A stretch of DNA of 64,000 bases from Ciceribacter thiooxidans (GTDB taxonomy: Bacteria > Pseudomonadota > Alphaproteobacteria > Rhizobiales > Rhizobiaceae), in the NCBI RefSeq assembly GCF_014126615.1, contig NZ_CP059896.1, positions 1,870,501-1,934,500 of the forward strand, given 5' to 3'. The position numbers were made by a program, and so were the translations under genes. Positions 1 through 9,549 of the stretch are shown here, one piece after another. A model generated the notes under the pieces. The model was not told where the DNA came from. It saw only the letters and a list, made by a program, of their open reading frames with translations, and ran no database searches. The stretch's first letter is position 1. Every line of letters begins with the position of its first letter.

Positions 1-102
1 GAATGGGGCGGACGTTCCGAAACGCCGGTCACCACCGGCCCCGCCGGACCAGTCGCATCGAGGGCACACGGCCCGCTTCGCGCCCATGTTACGCGGCTCG
101 AA

Positions 103-627
103 ATGACCGCGCCGCCGAAGACGAGCCTGCCCGTGCCGGTCAACATCCAGACGGCGATCATGCGGGCGGTCGAAATTCCCCTGCCCTTCTACCGCTTCCT
201 GCAGCGCCAGGTCGGCGGGCGCTGGCATTGGCATGCGCGGTTGCGGATGAACGACGCCGAGTTGCGCGCGATCGTCCACGACCCGAAGGTCAGCATCAAC
301 GTTCTCTACGTCAACGGAGCGCCTGCCGGCTTCTTCGAACTGGCGCAGAAGAACGACGACGTCGTGGAGCTGTCCTATTTCGGCCTGATGGAGCACGTGC
401 TCGGCATGGGTCTCGGCAAGTGGTTCCTGCTGCAGGCGCTCTATCTCGCCTGGCAGAACGATCCCAAGAAGGTGACGGTCACGACCAATACCCTCGACCA
501 TCCGCGCGCCCTGCAGCTCTACCAGCGCTTCGGCTTCTCGCCGGTCGAAACCTTCGACGCTCTCGTGGAGCCGCTCACCGAGGAAGAACTGCTTCAGATG
601 ATCCGCCGGGACGCGGCCTCTCCGTGA
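103..627 (+). CDS. GNAT family N-acetyltransferase (5' end uncertain)
   Basis: Predicted acetyl-CoA-dependent N-acetyltransferase, 174 aa from this ATG; substrate unknown. The GNAT core is visible: a beta-strand with VLYVNGAPAGFFEL, an acetyl-CoA loop near GLMEHVLGMGLGKW, and the C-terminal NTLDHPRALQLYQRFGF pattern typical of motif B. The reading frame stays open from base 1 to this ATG, and the residues just before it (VTRLEMT) resemble the N-terminus of related proteins. No ATG, GTG or TTG lies in frame before 103, and no ribosome binding site precedes 103. The true start may therefore be left of the window. Family confident; start not. Confidence 0.75.
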   Translation: MTAPPKTSLPVPVNIQTAIMRAVEIPLPFYRFLQRQVGGRWHWHARLRMNDAELRAIVHDPKVSINVLYVNGAPAGFFELAQKNDDVVELSYFGLMEHVLGMGLGKWFLLQALYLAWQNDPKKVTVTTNTLDHPRALQLYQRFGFSPVETFDALVEPLTEEELLQMIRRDAASP

Positions 628-642
628 GGCCGCGCCCGTCGG

Positions 643-1473
643 TCATTCGGCCTTGTTCAGCAGATAGTCGGCGATCAGCGTCATGTGCATCTGCGCGAGC
701 TCGTAGCAATAGGTGAGCTCGCGTTCACCCGGATGCCAAAACGCATTCGGCTGGCCGCACGCCTTGGCCGTGATACGGATGCCATCCTTCAGGTTATAGC
801 TCTCGGCGAACACGTCCCGCACGACCTCGAGCAAGCCTGCCGACTGGATCATCGAGGCATAGGCCGCGAGTTCTTCATCGGCGACCTTCTCATAGGTCAC
901 CTTCATGTCCGCCTTCTTGCCGTCGGTCCTGTTGTAGGGTGCGAGCACGCTCATCCAGCTCTGTGCAGTCTGGACGTATTCGACCGCGCACTCCTCGCGC
1001 CGCTCCTTCGGGTAGTCGATCGAGTCGGCGAACTGCTTGAAGCCCTCGGCATCGTTGCCGACCATCATGCACACCATCTGGTAGGCACGCTGCTCGTCGA
1101 GCCCGTGGCTGTCCCAGAAAGCGAGCTCGTCGCCGTTCTCGGTGCTCTTGTCGCTCGCGAGGAACCAGCCGTCGGCCGAATCGGTGATCGCCTGGTCGAG
1201 CGTCTCGTCATGAGCCTCGAGAAGCAGGATCGACGACAGCGCGTCGACGGCGTCTTCCTCACGGCCGAGAACCGGCACGCCGAGTTCGGAAACCAGCATG
1301 TGGCCGGCTTCGTGGAAAAGAACGAAGATCGCGTTGCCGGTGACGAAATTGATCGTCTCGGTCATCTGTTCGTCATTGAGCTTGCCGAGATCGAGCACCT
1401 CTTCCGATCGCGCAGCATGAGGCATCGCGAACGCGACGCAGGCAAGCGCCGCACACATAAGTTTTCTGAGCAT
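643..1473 (-). CDS. DUF4344 putative metallopeptidase, exported
   Basis: 276 aa. The start at 1473 is chosen because GGGGGAATT precedes it and it opens directly onto a signal peptide (MLRKLMCAALACVAFAMPHAARS). The frame runs 25 codons further upstream without a good ribosome site. After a short linker comes FVLFHEAGHMLVSELGVPVLGREEDAVD, with an HExxH zinc-binding motif. This pattern and the length fit the DUF4344 family of presumed periplasmic zinc peptidases. The substrate is unknown. It is convergent with the GNAT gene and divergent from the DUF1203 gene. The family call is confident; peptidase activity is inferred from the motif. Confidence 0.82.
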   Translation of the reverse strand: MLRKLMCAALACVAFAMPHAARSEEVLDLGKLNDEQMTETINFVTGNAIFVLFHEAGHMLVSELGVPVLGREEDAVDALSSILLLEAHDETLDQAITDSADGWFLASDKSTENGDELAFWDSHGLDEQRAYQMVCMMVGNDAEGFKQFADSIDYPKERREECAVEYVQTAQSWMSVLAPYNRTDGKKADMKVTYEKVADEELAAYASMIQSAGLLEVVRDVFAESYNLKDGIRITAKACGQPNAFWHPGERELTYCYELAQMHMTLIADYLLNKAE

Positions 1474-1640
1474 AATTCCCCCGAATTCTACAGCCCCGAT
1501 TACTTTGCATAGTGCATCCGGGCACGGGGCGGCAATCTGCGGAAACAACCAAATTTGGGCCGAATTTTCCGCAATCCGGCAGGAAACGGGTGGTTCGGGA
1601 ACGTCCTCGGCGGAAAATGGTGCGATCGAAAGGAGACACC

Positions 1641-2110
1641 ATGTCCATGATCCGATTTTCCGCCTTACCGTCCACCATTGCGGCCTCCTATCGCGAGGGG
1701 GAAGCCGACGCCTATGGCCTCGCCCCGGAACGAAGCGTTTCCGATGGCGACGGCGTTCCCTGCCGCCACTGCCTGCGTCTGGTCGGTGCCGGCGAGCCTT
1801 ACCTCATTCTCGCGCACCGTCCCTTCCCGCACCCCAGCCTTATGCGGAGACCGGGCCGATCTTCCTGCATGCGGAGGCCTGTGAACGTCACGACGGCGGA
1901 GAGGCGCTACCGCCGATCCTGCGGCACCCGAGCTACATCCTGCGCGGCTATGGCGACAACGACCGGATTGTCTACGGTTCCGGCGCCGTCACCCCGCGCG
2001 AGGAGATCCGGCAATATGCCGCCAAGCTTCTCGAACGGGAAGATATTGCCTACGTGCACGTCCGGTCGGCCACCAACAATTGCTACCAGTGCCGTATCGA
2101 CAGGGCATGA
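1641..2110 (+). pseudogene. DUF1203 domain protein, interrupted by a -1 frameshift
   Basis: The first part reads from ATG 1641 (AGGAG at 1631) as MSMIRFSALPSTIAASYREG and on through DGDGVPCRHCLRLVGAGEPY to HRPFP near 1829. The expected continuation PQPYAETGPIFLHAEACE lies in another frame from about 1832 and runs to the stop at 2108 with the typical DUF1203 ending HVRSATNNCYQCRIDRA. One extra base near 1829-1831 (a G after CCCG) would restore a single protein of about 156 aa. The unshifted frame runs on as nonsense. DUF1203 proteins have no firmly known function. It is either a true pseudogene or a sequencing error at a C/G-rich spot. Confidence 0.85.
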
Positions 2111-2122
2111 GCGGAAACGCGA

Positions 2123-2149
2123 ACGACCGGCCAGAGACTGGCCGGTCGT
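2123..2149. terminator. Strong hairpin between DUF1203 gene and ald
   Basis: A perfect 12-bp stem (2123-2134 with 2138-2149) closes a 3-nt loop. It lies 12 bases after the stop of the DUF1203 gene and 64 bases beyond the ald stop on the other strand. No long T tract follows, so Rho-independent termination is plausible but not certain. It could serve both convergent genes. Confidence 0.5.
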
Positions 2150-2213
2150 GACACATGCAGCGACGTTCCGCGGTTCTTACGTCACGGAATGCTCGCCGAG
2201 GCGCAATCTTACA

Positions 2214-3332
2214 TTACGCCACGTTAAGGACCATTTCCGGCGCGTGCATCTCGTAGCCGAGCGCTTCCGCGACCGGACGGTTGGTGATGCGTCCGCGGTG
2301 CACGTTGAGGCCATTGCGCAAGTGACGGTCTTCGGCGAGAGCGCGCAGGCCGCGATCGGCGAGCGCAAGGCCGTGCATAAGCGTAGCGTTGTTCAGGGCC
2401 TCGGTGGACGTGACCGGCACGGCGCCGGGCATATTGGCGACACAGTAATGAACCACACCGTCGACTTCATAGGTCGGATGCGAATGCGTCGTCGCATGCG
2501 AGGTTTCGAAGCAGCCGCCCTGGTCGATCGCAACGTCGACGATGACGGCACCCTTCTTCATGCCCGAGAGCATTTCGCGGGTGACAAGCTTCGGCGCAGC
2601 GGCACCCGGGATCAGCACGGCGCCGATCACCAGGTCGGCGGCGAAGACGGCCTGTTCGAGGCTGTCGATCGTCGAGTAGAGGGTGCGGACGCGACCGGCG
2701 AAGATGTCGTCGAGCTGGCGCAGGCGCGGCAGCGAGCGGTCGATGATGGTGACTTCGGCGCCGAGGCCGGCGGCCATGCGCGCGGAATGCAGGCCGACGA
2801 CGCCACCGCCGATGACGGTGACCTTGCCCGGAAGCACGCCGGGAACGCCGCCGAGCAGCACGCCGCGGCCGCCATGGGCCTTCTGCAGTGCCGTGGCACC
2901 GGCCTGGATCGCCAGGCGACCGGCGACTTCCGACATCGGAGCCAGCAGCGGCAGGCCGCCGCGGTCGTCGGTCACGGTTTCGTAGGCAACGGCGGTAACG
3001 CCGGATTCGAGCAGACCCTTCGTCTGCTCCGGATCGGGAGCGAGGTGCAGGTAAGTGTAGAGGATCTGGCCTTCACGCAGCTGCGTCCATTCCGACGGCT
3101 GCGGCTCCTTGACCTTCACGACCATGTCGGCACGAGCGAAGATGTCCTTGGCCGAACCGACGATCTCGGCACCGGCAGCAATATAGGCACCGTCGTCGGC
3201 GCCGATACCGCCGCCCGCGCCCGTCTCGATCAGCACCTTGTGACCGTGCGCCACGTATTCGCGCACGGCACCCGGGGTCAGCCCGACGCGGTACTCGTGA
3301 TTCTTGATTTCCTTGGGGCAGCCTACCAGCAT
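2214..3332 (-). CDS. ald: Alanine dehydrogenase
   Basis: NAD-dependent oxidative deamination of L-alanine to pyruvate and ammonium, cytosolic; 372 aa, normal family length. The start at 3332 is fixed by GAGAGG upstream and by the conserved N-terminus [20 protein letters not shown]; the frame's 47-codon upstream extension is not family-like. Visible features are the substrate-binding KEIKNHE and VKVKEP segments, the Rossmann stretch [20 protein letters not shown], and the C-terminal [15 protein letters not shown]. It is divergent from an Lrp/AsnC regulator, the usual AldR/ald arrangement, so alanine-responsive control by that neighbour is likely. Confidence 0.96.
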   Translation of the reverse strand: MLVGCPKEIKNHEYRVGLTPGAVREYVAHGHKVLIETGAGGGIGADDGAYIAAGAEIVGSAKDIFARADMVVKVKEPQPSEWTQLREGQILYTYLHLAPDPEQTKGLLESGVTAVAYETVTDDRGGLPLLAPMSEVAGRLAIQAGATALQKAHGGRGVLLGGVPGVLPGKVTVIGGGVVGLHSARMAAGLGAEVTIIDRSLPRLRQLDDIFAGRVRTLYSTIDSLEQAVFAADLVIGAVLIPGAAAPKLVTREMLSGMKKGAVIVDVAIDQGGCFETSHATTHSHPTYEVDGVVHYCVANMPGAVPVTSTEALNNATLMHGLALADRGLRALAEDRHLRNGLNVHRGRITNRPVAEALGYEMHAPEMVLNVA

Positions 3333-3442
3333 TTTTGTTCCTCTCTTGCGGCGTTTATCGCCTCGGGTGATTTGACCCAAGATTTGAAACACCGAAGGCG
3401 CAAAATGTCCTTGCAAATTTCGATTTTGAGCATCATTAATTT

Positions 3443-3458
3443 CGCGCATTATTGCGCG
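3443..3458. promoter_or_regulatory. Inverted repeat in the ald/Lrp divergent promoter region
   Basis: CGCGCA and TGCGCG (6 bp each, perfect) flank TTAT. The site sits 30 bases before the regulator's start, between it and ald, inside an A/T-rich stretch. Lrp-family dimers bind such symmetric sites, so it is a candidate operator for AldR-type control. The assignment is inference from position and symmetry. Confidence 0.45.
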
Positions 3459-3487
3459 TAAAAATGAATTCATCGAAGGATATTCGA

Positions 3488-3949
3488 ATGCAGGAACTGG
3501 ATGCGATTGATCTTGCGATTTTGAAAGCGCTTCAGCAAAACGGTCGCATGACCAACGCGGAGCTCGCCGAGAAGGTCGGACTAAGTGCTTCGGCCTGTTC
3601 GCGGCGCCACGACATCCTTGAGCGATCGGGGGTGATCAGCGGTTATCACGCGCGGCTGTCGAATAAGGTACTCGAATATAAGATGATCGCAATCGTGCAC
3701 ATCTCGCTTTCGGGCCAGTTCGCGAAAACACTCTCCGATTTCGAGGCTGCCGTAAAGCGCTGTCCGAACGTCCTCGTCTGCTATCTGATGTCCGGCGAAT
3801 ACGACTATATCCTCCGCGTCGCGGCCAAGGACCTCGAGGACTACGAGCGCATCCATCGCGATTGGCTGTCTGCCTTGCCACATGTGGTCAAGATCAACTC
3901 CAGCTTTGCTCTCCGCGAGATCATCGACCGGCCGAATGTCGGCCTTTGA
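3488..3949 (+). CDS. Lrp/AsnC family transcriptional regulator (AldR-like)
   Basis: 153 aa. The ATG at 3488 is preferred over ones at 3452 and 3464 because GAAGGA sits 8 bases upstream and [17 protein letters not shown] is the usual family beginning. The N-terminal helix-turn-helix includes [19 protein letters not shown]. The C-terminal RAM/AsnC ligand-binding domain runs from about residue 60 and contains [14 protein letters not shown], close to the effector-binding motif. Divergent transcription from alanine dehydrogenase points to alanine-responsive activation of ald, as known for rhizobial AldR. The family is certain; the target is inferred. Confidence 0.93.
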   Translation: MQELDAIDLAILKALQQNGRMTNAELAEKVGLSASACSRRHDILERSGVISGYHARLSNKVLEYKMIAIVHISLSGQFAKTLSDFEAAVKRCPNVLVCYLMSGEYDYILRVAAKDLEDYERIHRDWLSALPHVVKINSSFALREIIDRPNVGL

Positions 3950-4040
3950 TGCATATAGCGACAATTTTAACGACAAGATTCAACGACCGGCAAAGAACTC
4001 CTCCTAAGGTTGCGTTTAAGGACAACCTTTTCGGGGAACC

Positions 4041-4379
4041 ATGACGAAATCAAACCTGAATATGGAAACACGGCGGGCATCGCGGCAACGCTGTCGGGTC
4101 GACAGCAAGGTGAAGTATCTGCAGCAGGAAGCCAATGCGCGGATGGTCGACGTCTCGCGAACGGGTCTTGCGCTCGAACTTGCGACACCGCTCCACGCCG
4201 CCGCCGGCAGCGTCGTGCAGATCCAGAACGACCACCTCGGTCTGATCGAAGCCACCGTACGCTGGCGCAGGGCGAGTCGTCTCGGCGTCGAAGTCATTAG
4301 CACGAGCAATACGCTCGCACAGATGTCGGCTTACTTCCGGCACTTCCACAAAGAAGTCCGTCCGGTTCTAACCCGCTGA
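4041..4379 (+). CDS. PilZ domain protein
   Basis: 112 aa, a stand-alone PilZ domain, presumed c-di-GMP receptor. The RxxxR-type binding motif is seen in RRASRQRCR (residues 11-19) and the second motif in VDVSRTGLALEL (D/N-x-S-x-x-G). The ATG at 4041 is the only family-consistent start, but upstream Shine-Dalgarno complementarity is weak. It stands alone, about 200 bases before cpdB. A diguanylate cyclase is encoded at 6592-7857 and another PilZ protein at 13212-13457. No partner domain hints at its output. Confidence 0.85.
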   Translation: MTKSNLNMETRRASRQRCRVDSKVKYLQQEANARMVDVSRTGLALELATPLHAAAGSVVQIQNDHLGLIEATVRWRRASRLGVEVISTSNTLAQMSAYFRHFHKEVRPVLTR

Positions 4380-4578
4380 TCGAGCGGAAAAGGCATACCG
4401 TCGCTGAAGGATCACGGGGCACTTCGCACGGAGCGACGGCCCCTGTCCTCCGTGTCTCGCCGCTGCAAACACCGCAGCGGCCACAACCGACACATGCCTG
4501 TCATTTTCCGGATGCACTTGTGCCTAAACGGCTCTAGTCTTGCCCGTCGCAAGGGCAGCCACCGGAGGAAGACCCCAC

Positions 4579-6564
4579 ATGTCCCTGTCTGATCTGCATC
4601 CCATTTCGCGCCGCAGTCTCCTCGGGGGCTTTGCAGCGACCACCGCTCTCGTCGTCCTCCATCCTTTCGCCGCCCGGGCGAACGGCAACCAGGCCCACCT
4701 GCGGCTCATGGAGACGACGGACATCCACGTCAACGTGATGCCCTACGACTACTATGCCGACAAGCCGAACGACACAATGGGGCTTGCCCGCACCGCGTCG
4801 ATCATCGATTCGATCCGCGCCGAAGCCGGAAACTCGATGCTGATCGACAACGGAGACCTGCTGCAGGGGAATCCGATGGGCGACTACATGGCCTATGAAA
4901 AGGGCATGAAGGCCGGCGATCTGCATCCGGTCATCAAGGCGATGAACGTGCTTGGCTACGAGTGTGGCACGCTCGGCAACCACGAGTTCAACTACGGCCT
5001 GGAGTTCATGTTCAACACGCTGGGCGGGGCGAACTTTCCGATCGTGTGCGCCAATCTCACGAAGGGCAAGCTGGCCGAAGATCCGACGAAGGACGAGCTT
5101 TACTTCAAGCCCTACACCATTCTCGACCGCAAGATCAGAGACGGCGCCGGCAACGAAAACCCGATCCGCATCGGCTTCATCGGCTTCGTGCCACCGCAGA
5201 TCATGGTCTGGGATGCAAAGAACCTCGAAGGCCGTGCACAGACCCGCGACATCGTCGATACGGCGCGGGCCTGGATCCCGGTGATGAAGGAGGATGGTGC
5301 CGACCTCATCGTCGCGCTTTCCCACTCAGGCATCGACGGGCACGGCCAGAGCGACCGCATGGAAAATGCGTCGCTCTATCTCGCCGGCGTTGCCGGCATC
5401 GACGCGGTCTTCACCGGGCACCAGCATCTGGTCTTCCCCGGCCCGAAGACCTGGGACGACGTGCCGGGCGCCGACCCGATCAAGGGTACGCTGCTCGGCA
5501 AGCCGGCGGTGATGGGAGGGTTCTGGGGCTCACATCTCGGGCTCATCGACCTCCTCTTGGAGAAGGACGGCGCAAGCTGGCAGATCGTCGACTTTACCTG
5601 CGAAGCACGTCCGATCTACCACCGCGACGACAACCGCAAAGTCGTCGCGGACGTGTCCGACAAGCCCGAGATCATCGCGTCCGTCGCCACCGAGCACGAG
5701 GCTACGCTGCAATATGTCCGTACATCGGTCGGCAAGACGTCGGCGCCGCTCTATTCCTATTTCGCGCTCGTGGCCGACGACCCTTCGGTGCAGATCGTCT
5801 CGAATGCGCAGACCTGGTACATCCGCGAAATGCTGAAGGACTCCGAATACAAGGACTATCCGATCCTTTCGGCGGCGGCGCCCTTCAAGGCCGGCGGACG
5901 CGGCGGCCCCGACTATTATACGGACGTCGCCGCCGGCGACATCGCGATCAAGAATGTCGCCGACCTCTATCTCTACCCGAACACGGTCCAGGCGGTGCTG
6001 GTGACCGGCGAGCAGGTCAAGAACTGGCTCGAGATGTCGGCCGGCATGTTCAACCAGGTGGAGCCCGGCGCGAAGGACGCACCGCTCCTCAACCCGCACT
6101 TCCCCTCCTACAATTTCGATGTGATCGACGGCGTCACCTACCAGATCGATCTCGCCCAGCCGCCGAAATATGACGGCGACGGCAAGGTCATCAATCCGGA
6201 GGCGAACCGTATCGTCAACCTGCACTTCGGTGGACAACCGATCGATCCCGGCCGCAAGTTCGTGGTCGCGACCAACAATTATCGTGCCGGTGGCGGCGGA
6301 AAATTCCCGGAGATCGCAGCCGACAAGGTGATCTTCGTCGCCCCGGACACTAACCGCGACGTCATCGTCCGCTACATCGTCGAGCAGGGCCAGATCAATC
6401 CGTCCGCCGACGGCAACTGGTCCTTCGCCCCGAACAAGGGCGCGACAGCGCTGTTCGAGACCGGACCGAAGGGTCGGCAATATGCGAAAGACGTCAAAGG
6501 CGCGAAGATCGAGGATGCGGGCGACGGAGCGGAGGGCTTTGCGAAGTTCCGCCTGATTCTCTGA
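4579..6564 (+). CDS. cpdB: 2',3'-cyclic-nucleotide 2'-phosphodiesterase / 3'-nucleotidase, Tat-exported
   Basis: 661 aa periplasmic enzyme that hydrolyses 2',3'-cyclic nucleotides and 3'-nucleotides. The start at 4579 follows GGAGGA and precedes a twin-arginine signal (SRRSLLGGFAATTALVVLHP, residues 10-29). The N-terminal calcineurin-like metallophosphoesterase domain shows METTDIHVNV (D48, H50), NGDLLQGNPMG, GTLGNHEFNYG, SHSGIDGHGQ and FTGHQHL. The C-terminal 5'-nucleotidase domain binds nucleotide. Length matches CpdB. Tat rather than Sec export is unlike E. coli CpdB but seen in rhizobia. It is convergent with the following GGDEF gene. Confidence 0.92.
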   Translation: MSLSDLHPISRRSLLGGFAATTALVVLHPFAARANGNQAHLRLMETTDIHVNVMPYDYYADKPNDTMGLARTASIIDSIRAEAGNSMLIDNGDLLQGNPMGDYMAYEKGMKAGDLHPVIKAMNVLGYECGTLGNHEFNYGLEFMFNTLGGANFPIVCANLTKGKLAEDPTKDELYFKPYTILDRKIRDGAGNENPIRIGFIGFVPPQIMVWDAKNLEGRAQTRDIVDTARAWIPVMKEDGADLIVALSHSGIDGHGQSDRMENASLYLAGVAGIDAVFTGHQHLVFPGPKTWDDVPGADPIKGTLLGKPAVMGGFWGSHLGLIDLLLEKDGASWQIVDFTCEARPIYHRDDNRKVVADVSDKPEIIASVATEHEATLQYVRTSVGKTSAPLYSYFALVADDPSVQIVSNAQTWYIREMLKDSEYKDYPILSAAAPFKAGGRGGPDYYTDVAAGDIAIKNVADLYLYPNTVQAVLVTGEQVKNWLEMSAGMFNQVEPGAKDAPLLNPHFPSYNFDVIDGVTYQIDLAQPPKYDGDGKVINPEANRIVNLHFGGQPIDPGRKFVVATNNYRAGGGGKFPEIAADKVIFVAPDTNRDVIVRYIVEQGQINPSADGNWSFAPNKGATALFETGPKGRQYAKDVKGAKIEDAGDGAEGFAKFRLIL

Positions 6565-6591
6565 CCTAGGGACGCGGCGCCGGACGCGGCT

Positions 6592-7857
6592 TCAGGCGCC
6601 GCTGTCCGGCCGGCCTTCCGTGCGGTTGCGGCCTGCATTTTTCGCGCGATAGAGGCGGTTGTCGGCCGCCGCAAGCAGGCTGGTGAAGTTCGCTCCGTCT
6701 TCCGGTGCCGTCGCGACGCCGATACTGACCGTCACAGCCCCGCCGCCATGGTCTCGGACACCGACGGCGATCTCCTGTCGCATGCGCTCCGATATCAGCA
6801 GTGCGTCGGCGTGATTGGCCTCCGGCAGGACGACGACGAATTCCTCACCGCCGTAGCGAAACAGCAGGTCGCCGGTTCTGGTGCCGCGATGCAGTTCGTC
6901 GGCCACCTCGCGCAACACGCTGTCTCCGTGAAGATGGCCGAAGCGATCGTTCACCGCCTTGAAATGGTCAACGTCGACGATCGCGACGCTGAGCGGCTTG
7001 CGACGCTCGGTCGATTCCCGCAGCAGGCGCGGCGCCTCGATCTCCATCCGTCCGCGATCGAAGGCGCCGGTGAGAACATCGCGACCCGTCCGCGCCAGCA
7101 GGTCCTCGTAGCGCTCGCGGAATGTCAGGTCGGTGAAGACGTCGCGGATCGGGCGGCGCGCCAACACCATGCCCGGATCACGAAAGACCATCTGATAAAG
7201 CGCAAACATCGCCGAATAGAGAACCGCCGCCGCCATCTTCGCTTTCCACCCACCCCAGAACACGGCCGCGGGGGCATCGTAGAGATAGGCGAGCAGACCA
7301 TAGAAGCCGATCTGGTCGAAGGTAAGCACGAGCACGCTGCTTGCGGCGACCCTGGTGATCGTCGGCCCGGGGAGGATCCGACCGATCCGCTCGTAGAGCA
7401 GGATGATCGCCAGCGAGTCGATGTAGAGAAGGGCCGTCCCCCAAAGCATCAGCAGCCCCATCTCGCGGAGAAAAGCCACGTCCGCCGTCTGTCCGGGCGT
7501 CAACGACACCGTGTGATGGAGCAGCAGGAACTGCGCGATGACGAGCGTTACGGCATTGCCGATGAACAGGCCGTAGATAGGCTGACGAACGGTTGCAGCG
7601 TCCTCCTTGATATAGAGCATCAGGATCATCACCAGCTTGCCGGCAAAGAAGATCGACGAGCCCGGCGAGACGATGCCGATCGGCAGATCGACGTAGAAGA
7701 CAGCAGCCAGATACGTCTCGACGAAATGCATTACGCCGAGCGCAGTCAGAAAAACGCCGAGCCCGATCCGGTGACGAAAATGAAGGAGCGTGGTCAGCAA
7801 GGTGAAGTACAACACCGCCTCGACCACGAAGAGCGCAAGATTCGTGCTCTGGTTCAT
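6592..7857 (-). CDS. Membrane-bound diguanylate cyclase (GGDEF)
   Basis: 421 aa. The ATG at 7857 is chosen because it opens onto the first membrane helix and is preceded by a GGGG-rich ribosome site; the frame extends 20 codons upstream. About the first 240 residues carry several hydrophobic segments. The C-terminal GGDEF domain has the active signature GGEEF at 336-340 and an inhibitory RxxD site (R327-D330) exactly five residues before it. It should therefore synthesise c-di-GMP with product inhibition. The input signal is unknown; the membrane part is not a recognised sensor to me. Confidence 0.9.
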   Translation of the reverse strand: MNQSTNLALFVVEAVLYFTLLTTLLHFRHRIGLGVFLTALGVMHFVETYLAAVFYVDLPIGIVSPGSSIFFAGKLVMILMLYIKEDAATVRQPIYGLFIGNAVTLVIAQFLLLHHTVSLTPGQTADVAFLREMGLLMLWGTALLYIDSLAIILLYERIGRILPGPTITRVAASSVLVLTFDQIGFYGLLAYLYDAPAAVFWGGWKAKMAAAVLYSAMFALYQMVFRDPGMVLARRPIRDVFTDLTFRERYEDLLARTGRDVLTGAFDRGRMEIEAPRLLRESTERRKPLSVAIVDVDHFKAVNDRFGHLHGDSVLREVADELHRGTRTGDLLFRYGGEEFVVVLPEANHADALLISERMRQEIAVGVRDHGGGAVTVSIGVATAPEDGANFTSLLAAADNRLYRAKNAGRNRTEGRPDSGA

Positions 7858-8087
7858 CCCCGTTTTGCCCCCTTGTCCCGACGCCTTCAGCCGAGCCGCG
7901 CGGTTGCCATGCAGCACCGCTCCGGCGAATGCACCGCGAGTCGCTATACCCTAGCGTACTTCTGGATTTGAAGATCGTCTCGGCGCAAGCCGCAAGACGT
8001 CAAGAACGTCCGAATCCCTCGACTGTTTTGCGCAAAACCGCCGCTGCGATCAAAGCAGGAAAAGGCCGAGGGATCGAATGCCGGCCG

Positions 8088-8411
8088 TCAGACCGGGCGC
8101 GACTTGACGCCATCCGCAAAGAGGCCGGCGCCGTTCTGATCGATGATCTGGCGTGCCTTGCGGAAGGTGCATTCGAGAGCATCATCGGCGGAAGTGAAGA
8201 CGTCTGCCCGGATGAATGTGCGTTCCAGCGTTTCCCCGTCGACCACCTTTTCGATTCGCCCGGCCAGGCGATACTGGCTTCCCTCACGAATCGGAGCGGC
8301 GTGGATTGTGCAACCGGCATGAGCCTGAGGTTCGGCCGTCGCCGTCGGGGCAGGCTTGTCCTTCGACGCGCCGGAGAAGGCCGAAAAGATGTTCGAGAAA
8401 AACGATGCCAT
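8088..8411 (-). CDS. HlyU family protein
   Basis: 107 aa. A short linker follows the N-terminus, then the HlyU core: REGSQYRLAGRIEKVVDGE, FIRADVFTSADDALE and KARQIIDQNG. In Vibrio, HlyU regulates haemolysin genes. In alphaproteobacteria members of this family are short proteins of unproven role, so only the family name is assigned. It is divergent from the glycerophosphodiesterase gene, about 100 bases apart. The preceding 230-base gap to the GGDEF gene holds nothing recognisable. Confidence 0.8.
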   Translation of the reverse strand: MASFFSNIFSAFSGASKDKPAPTATAEPQAHAGCTIHAAPIREGSQYRLAGRIEKVVDGETLERTFIRADVFTSADDALECTFRKARQIIDQNGAGLFADGVKSRPV

Positions 8412-8511
8412 TTGTTCTGGTTAGCATATCCGCGCGGCATGAAGAAGACCCCGACCACCGAAATGCCGGATTTGCAGAGAGGCTCGTGGCGAATTCGCTG
8501 CGGGAGACATC

Positions 8512-9549
8512 ATGATTCGCATCACCTCGGTCGCCGCGTCGCTCGTGATCGCCCTCCTCTGGGGCGTGAACACCAGCCTGTTTTCGCGCTTTCCCGAGGG
8601 AGGGGCGCCGCGCTTGCTCGCCCATCGCGGACAACACCAGATCTTCGACCGTGAAGGGCTCACCGCCGAGACCTGCACGGCAAGCCGCATACTTCCCCCA
8701 GAACATGCACTCCTCGAAAACACCATTCCGTCGATGCGTGCCGCCTTAGACGCCGGCGCCGCCGTGGTCGAGCTCGACGTGCACCTGACGCCCGACGGCA
8801 GCTTCGCCGTCTTCCACGACTGGACGCTCGACTGCCGAACCGAAGCGAGCGGGATCACCGAGGAAACGCCGATGGCGCGACTGAAGCAGTTGGACGTCGG
8901 ATATGGCTATACCGCCGACGGCGGCGCGACGTTCCCCTTCCGTGGTCATGGGATCGGTATGATGCCGACGCTGACCGAGGTTCTCGAAGCGCTGCCGGAG
9001 GGTCGCTTTCTTGTCAACTTCAAGAGCCGCCGCGCCGAGGAGGGCGAGACACTGGCAAGGCTGCTGAATTCAAATCGTACCTATCGCGCGGCGGTGTTTG
9101 CCGTCTACGGCGGCGGCGAGCCGACTGAGGCCGCCGTCGCGGCGGTGCCGGGTCTCGAGGGCTACAGCGCCCGGAGTGCGAAGGCATGCCTGGTCGGCTA
9201 TCTGGCACTCGGCTGGAGCGGCTACATGCCCGAGGTTTGCCGCAACACGCTCGTGCCCGTGCCGGTCAATTACGCCTTCCTGCTGTGGGGCTGGCCGGAA
9301 AAATTCTACAACCGCGTGCAGGCGGCCGGCTCCGACGTCATTCTGCTCGGAGCCCACGAGAAAGGCGACACCGGCAGCGCCGGGATCGACGACGTCGAAA
9401 CGTGGAGCATGGTTCCCGTCGGCTTCCCGGGTTTCATCTGGACCAACCGGATCGAAAAGGCCCGCGCCTATGCGGAGGAGAGCGGCTTCTGTTCCGGGGA
9501 CAGCGGCGGATGCCGGTTCGGCACCCTGCCCTCCTCTCCGGTCAGATGA
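8512..9549 (+). CDS. Glycerophosphodiester phosphodiesterase family protein, exported
   Basis: 345 aa with an N-terminal membrane or signal segment (residues 5-25), so probably periplasmic. It should release sn-glycerol 3-phosphate from glycerophosphodiesters. The GDPD TIM-barrel signature is clear: LLAHRG (H38, R39), ENTIPSM (E69, N70), VELDVH (E87, D89) and FHDWTLD (H102). GGGAGA precedes the ATG. The last 8 bases overlap the convergent ilvA 3' end. It differs from cytosolic UgpQ by length and leader. The substrate is not defined by sequence alone. Confidence 0.87.
   Translation: MIRITSVAASLVIALLWGVNTSLFSRFPEGGAPRLLAHRGQHQIFDREGLTAETCTASRILPPEHALLENTIPSMRAALDAGAAVVELDVHLTPDGSFAVFHDWTLDCRTEASGITEETPMARLKQLDVGYGYTADGGATFPFRGHGIGMMPTLTEVLEALPEGRFLVNFKSRRAEEGETLARLLNSNRTYRAAVFAVYGGGEPTEAAVAAVPGLEGYSARSAKACLVGYLALGWSGYMPEVCRNTLVPVPVNYAFLLWGWPEKFYNRVQAAGSDVILLGAHEKGDTGSAGIDDVETWSMVPVGFPGFIWTNRIEKARAYAEESGFCSGDSGGCRFGTLPSSPVR

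Noticed and set aside
6574..6602. Hairpin between cpdB and the GGDEF gene as a terminator
   Set aside because: An 8-bp stem exists (GCGGCGCC/GGCGCCGC), but it runs into the end of the GGDEF coding sequence and lacks a T tract.
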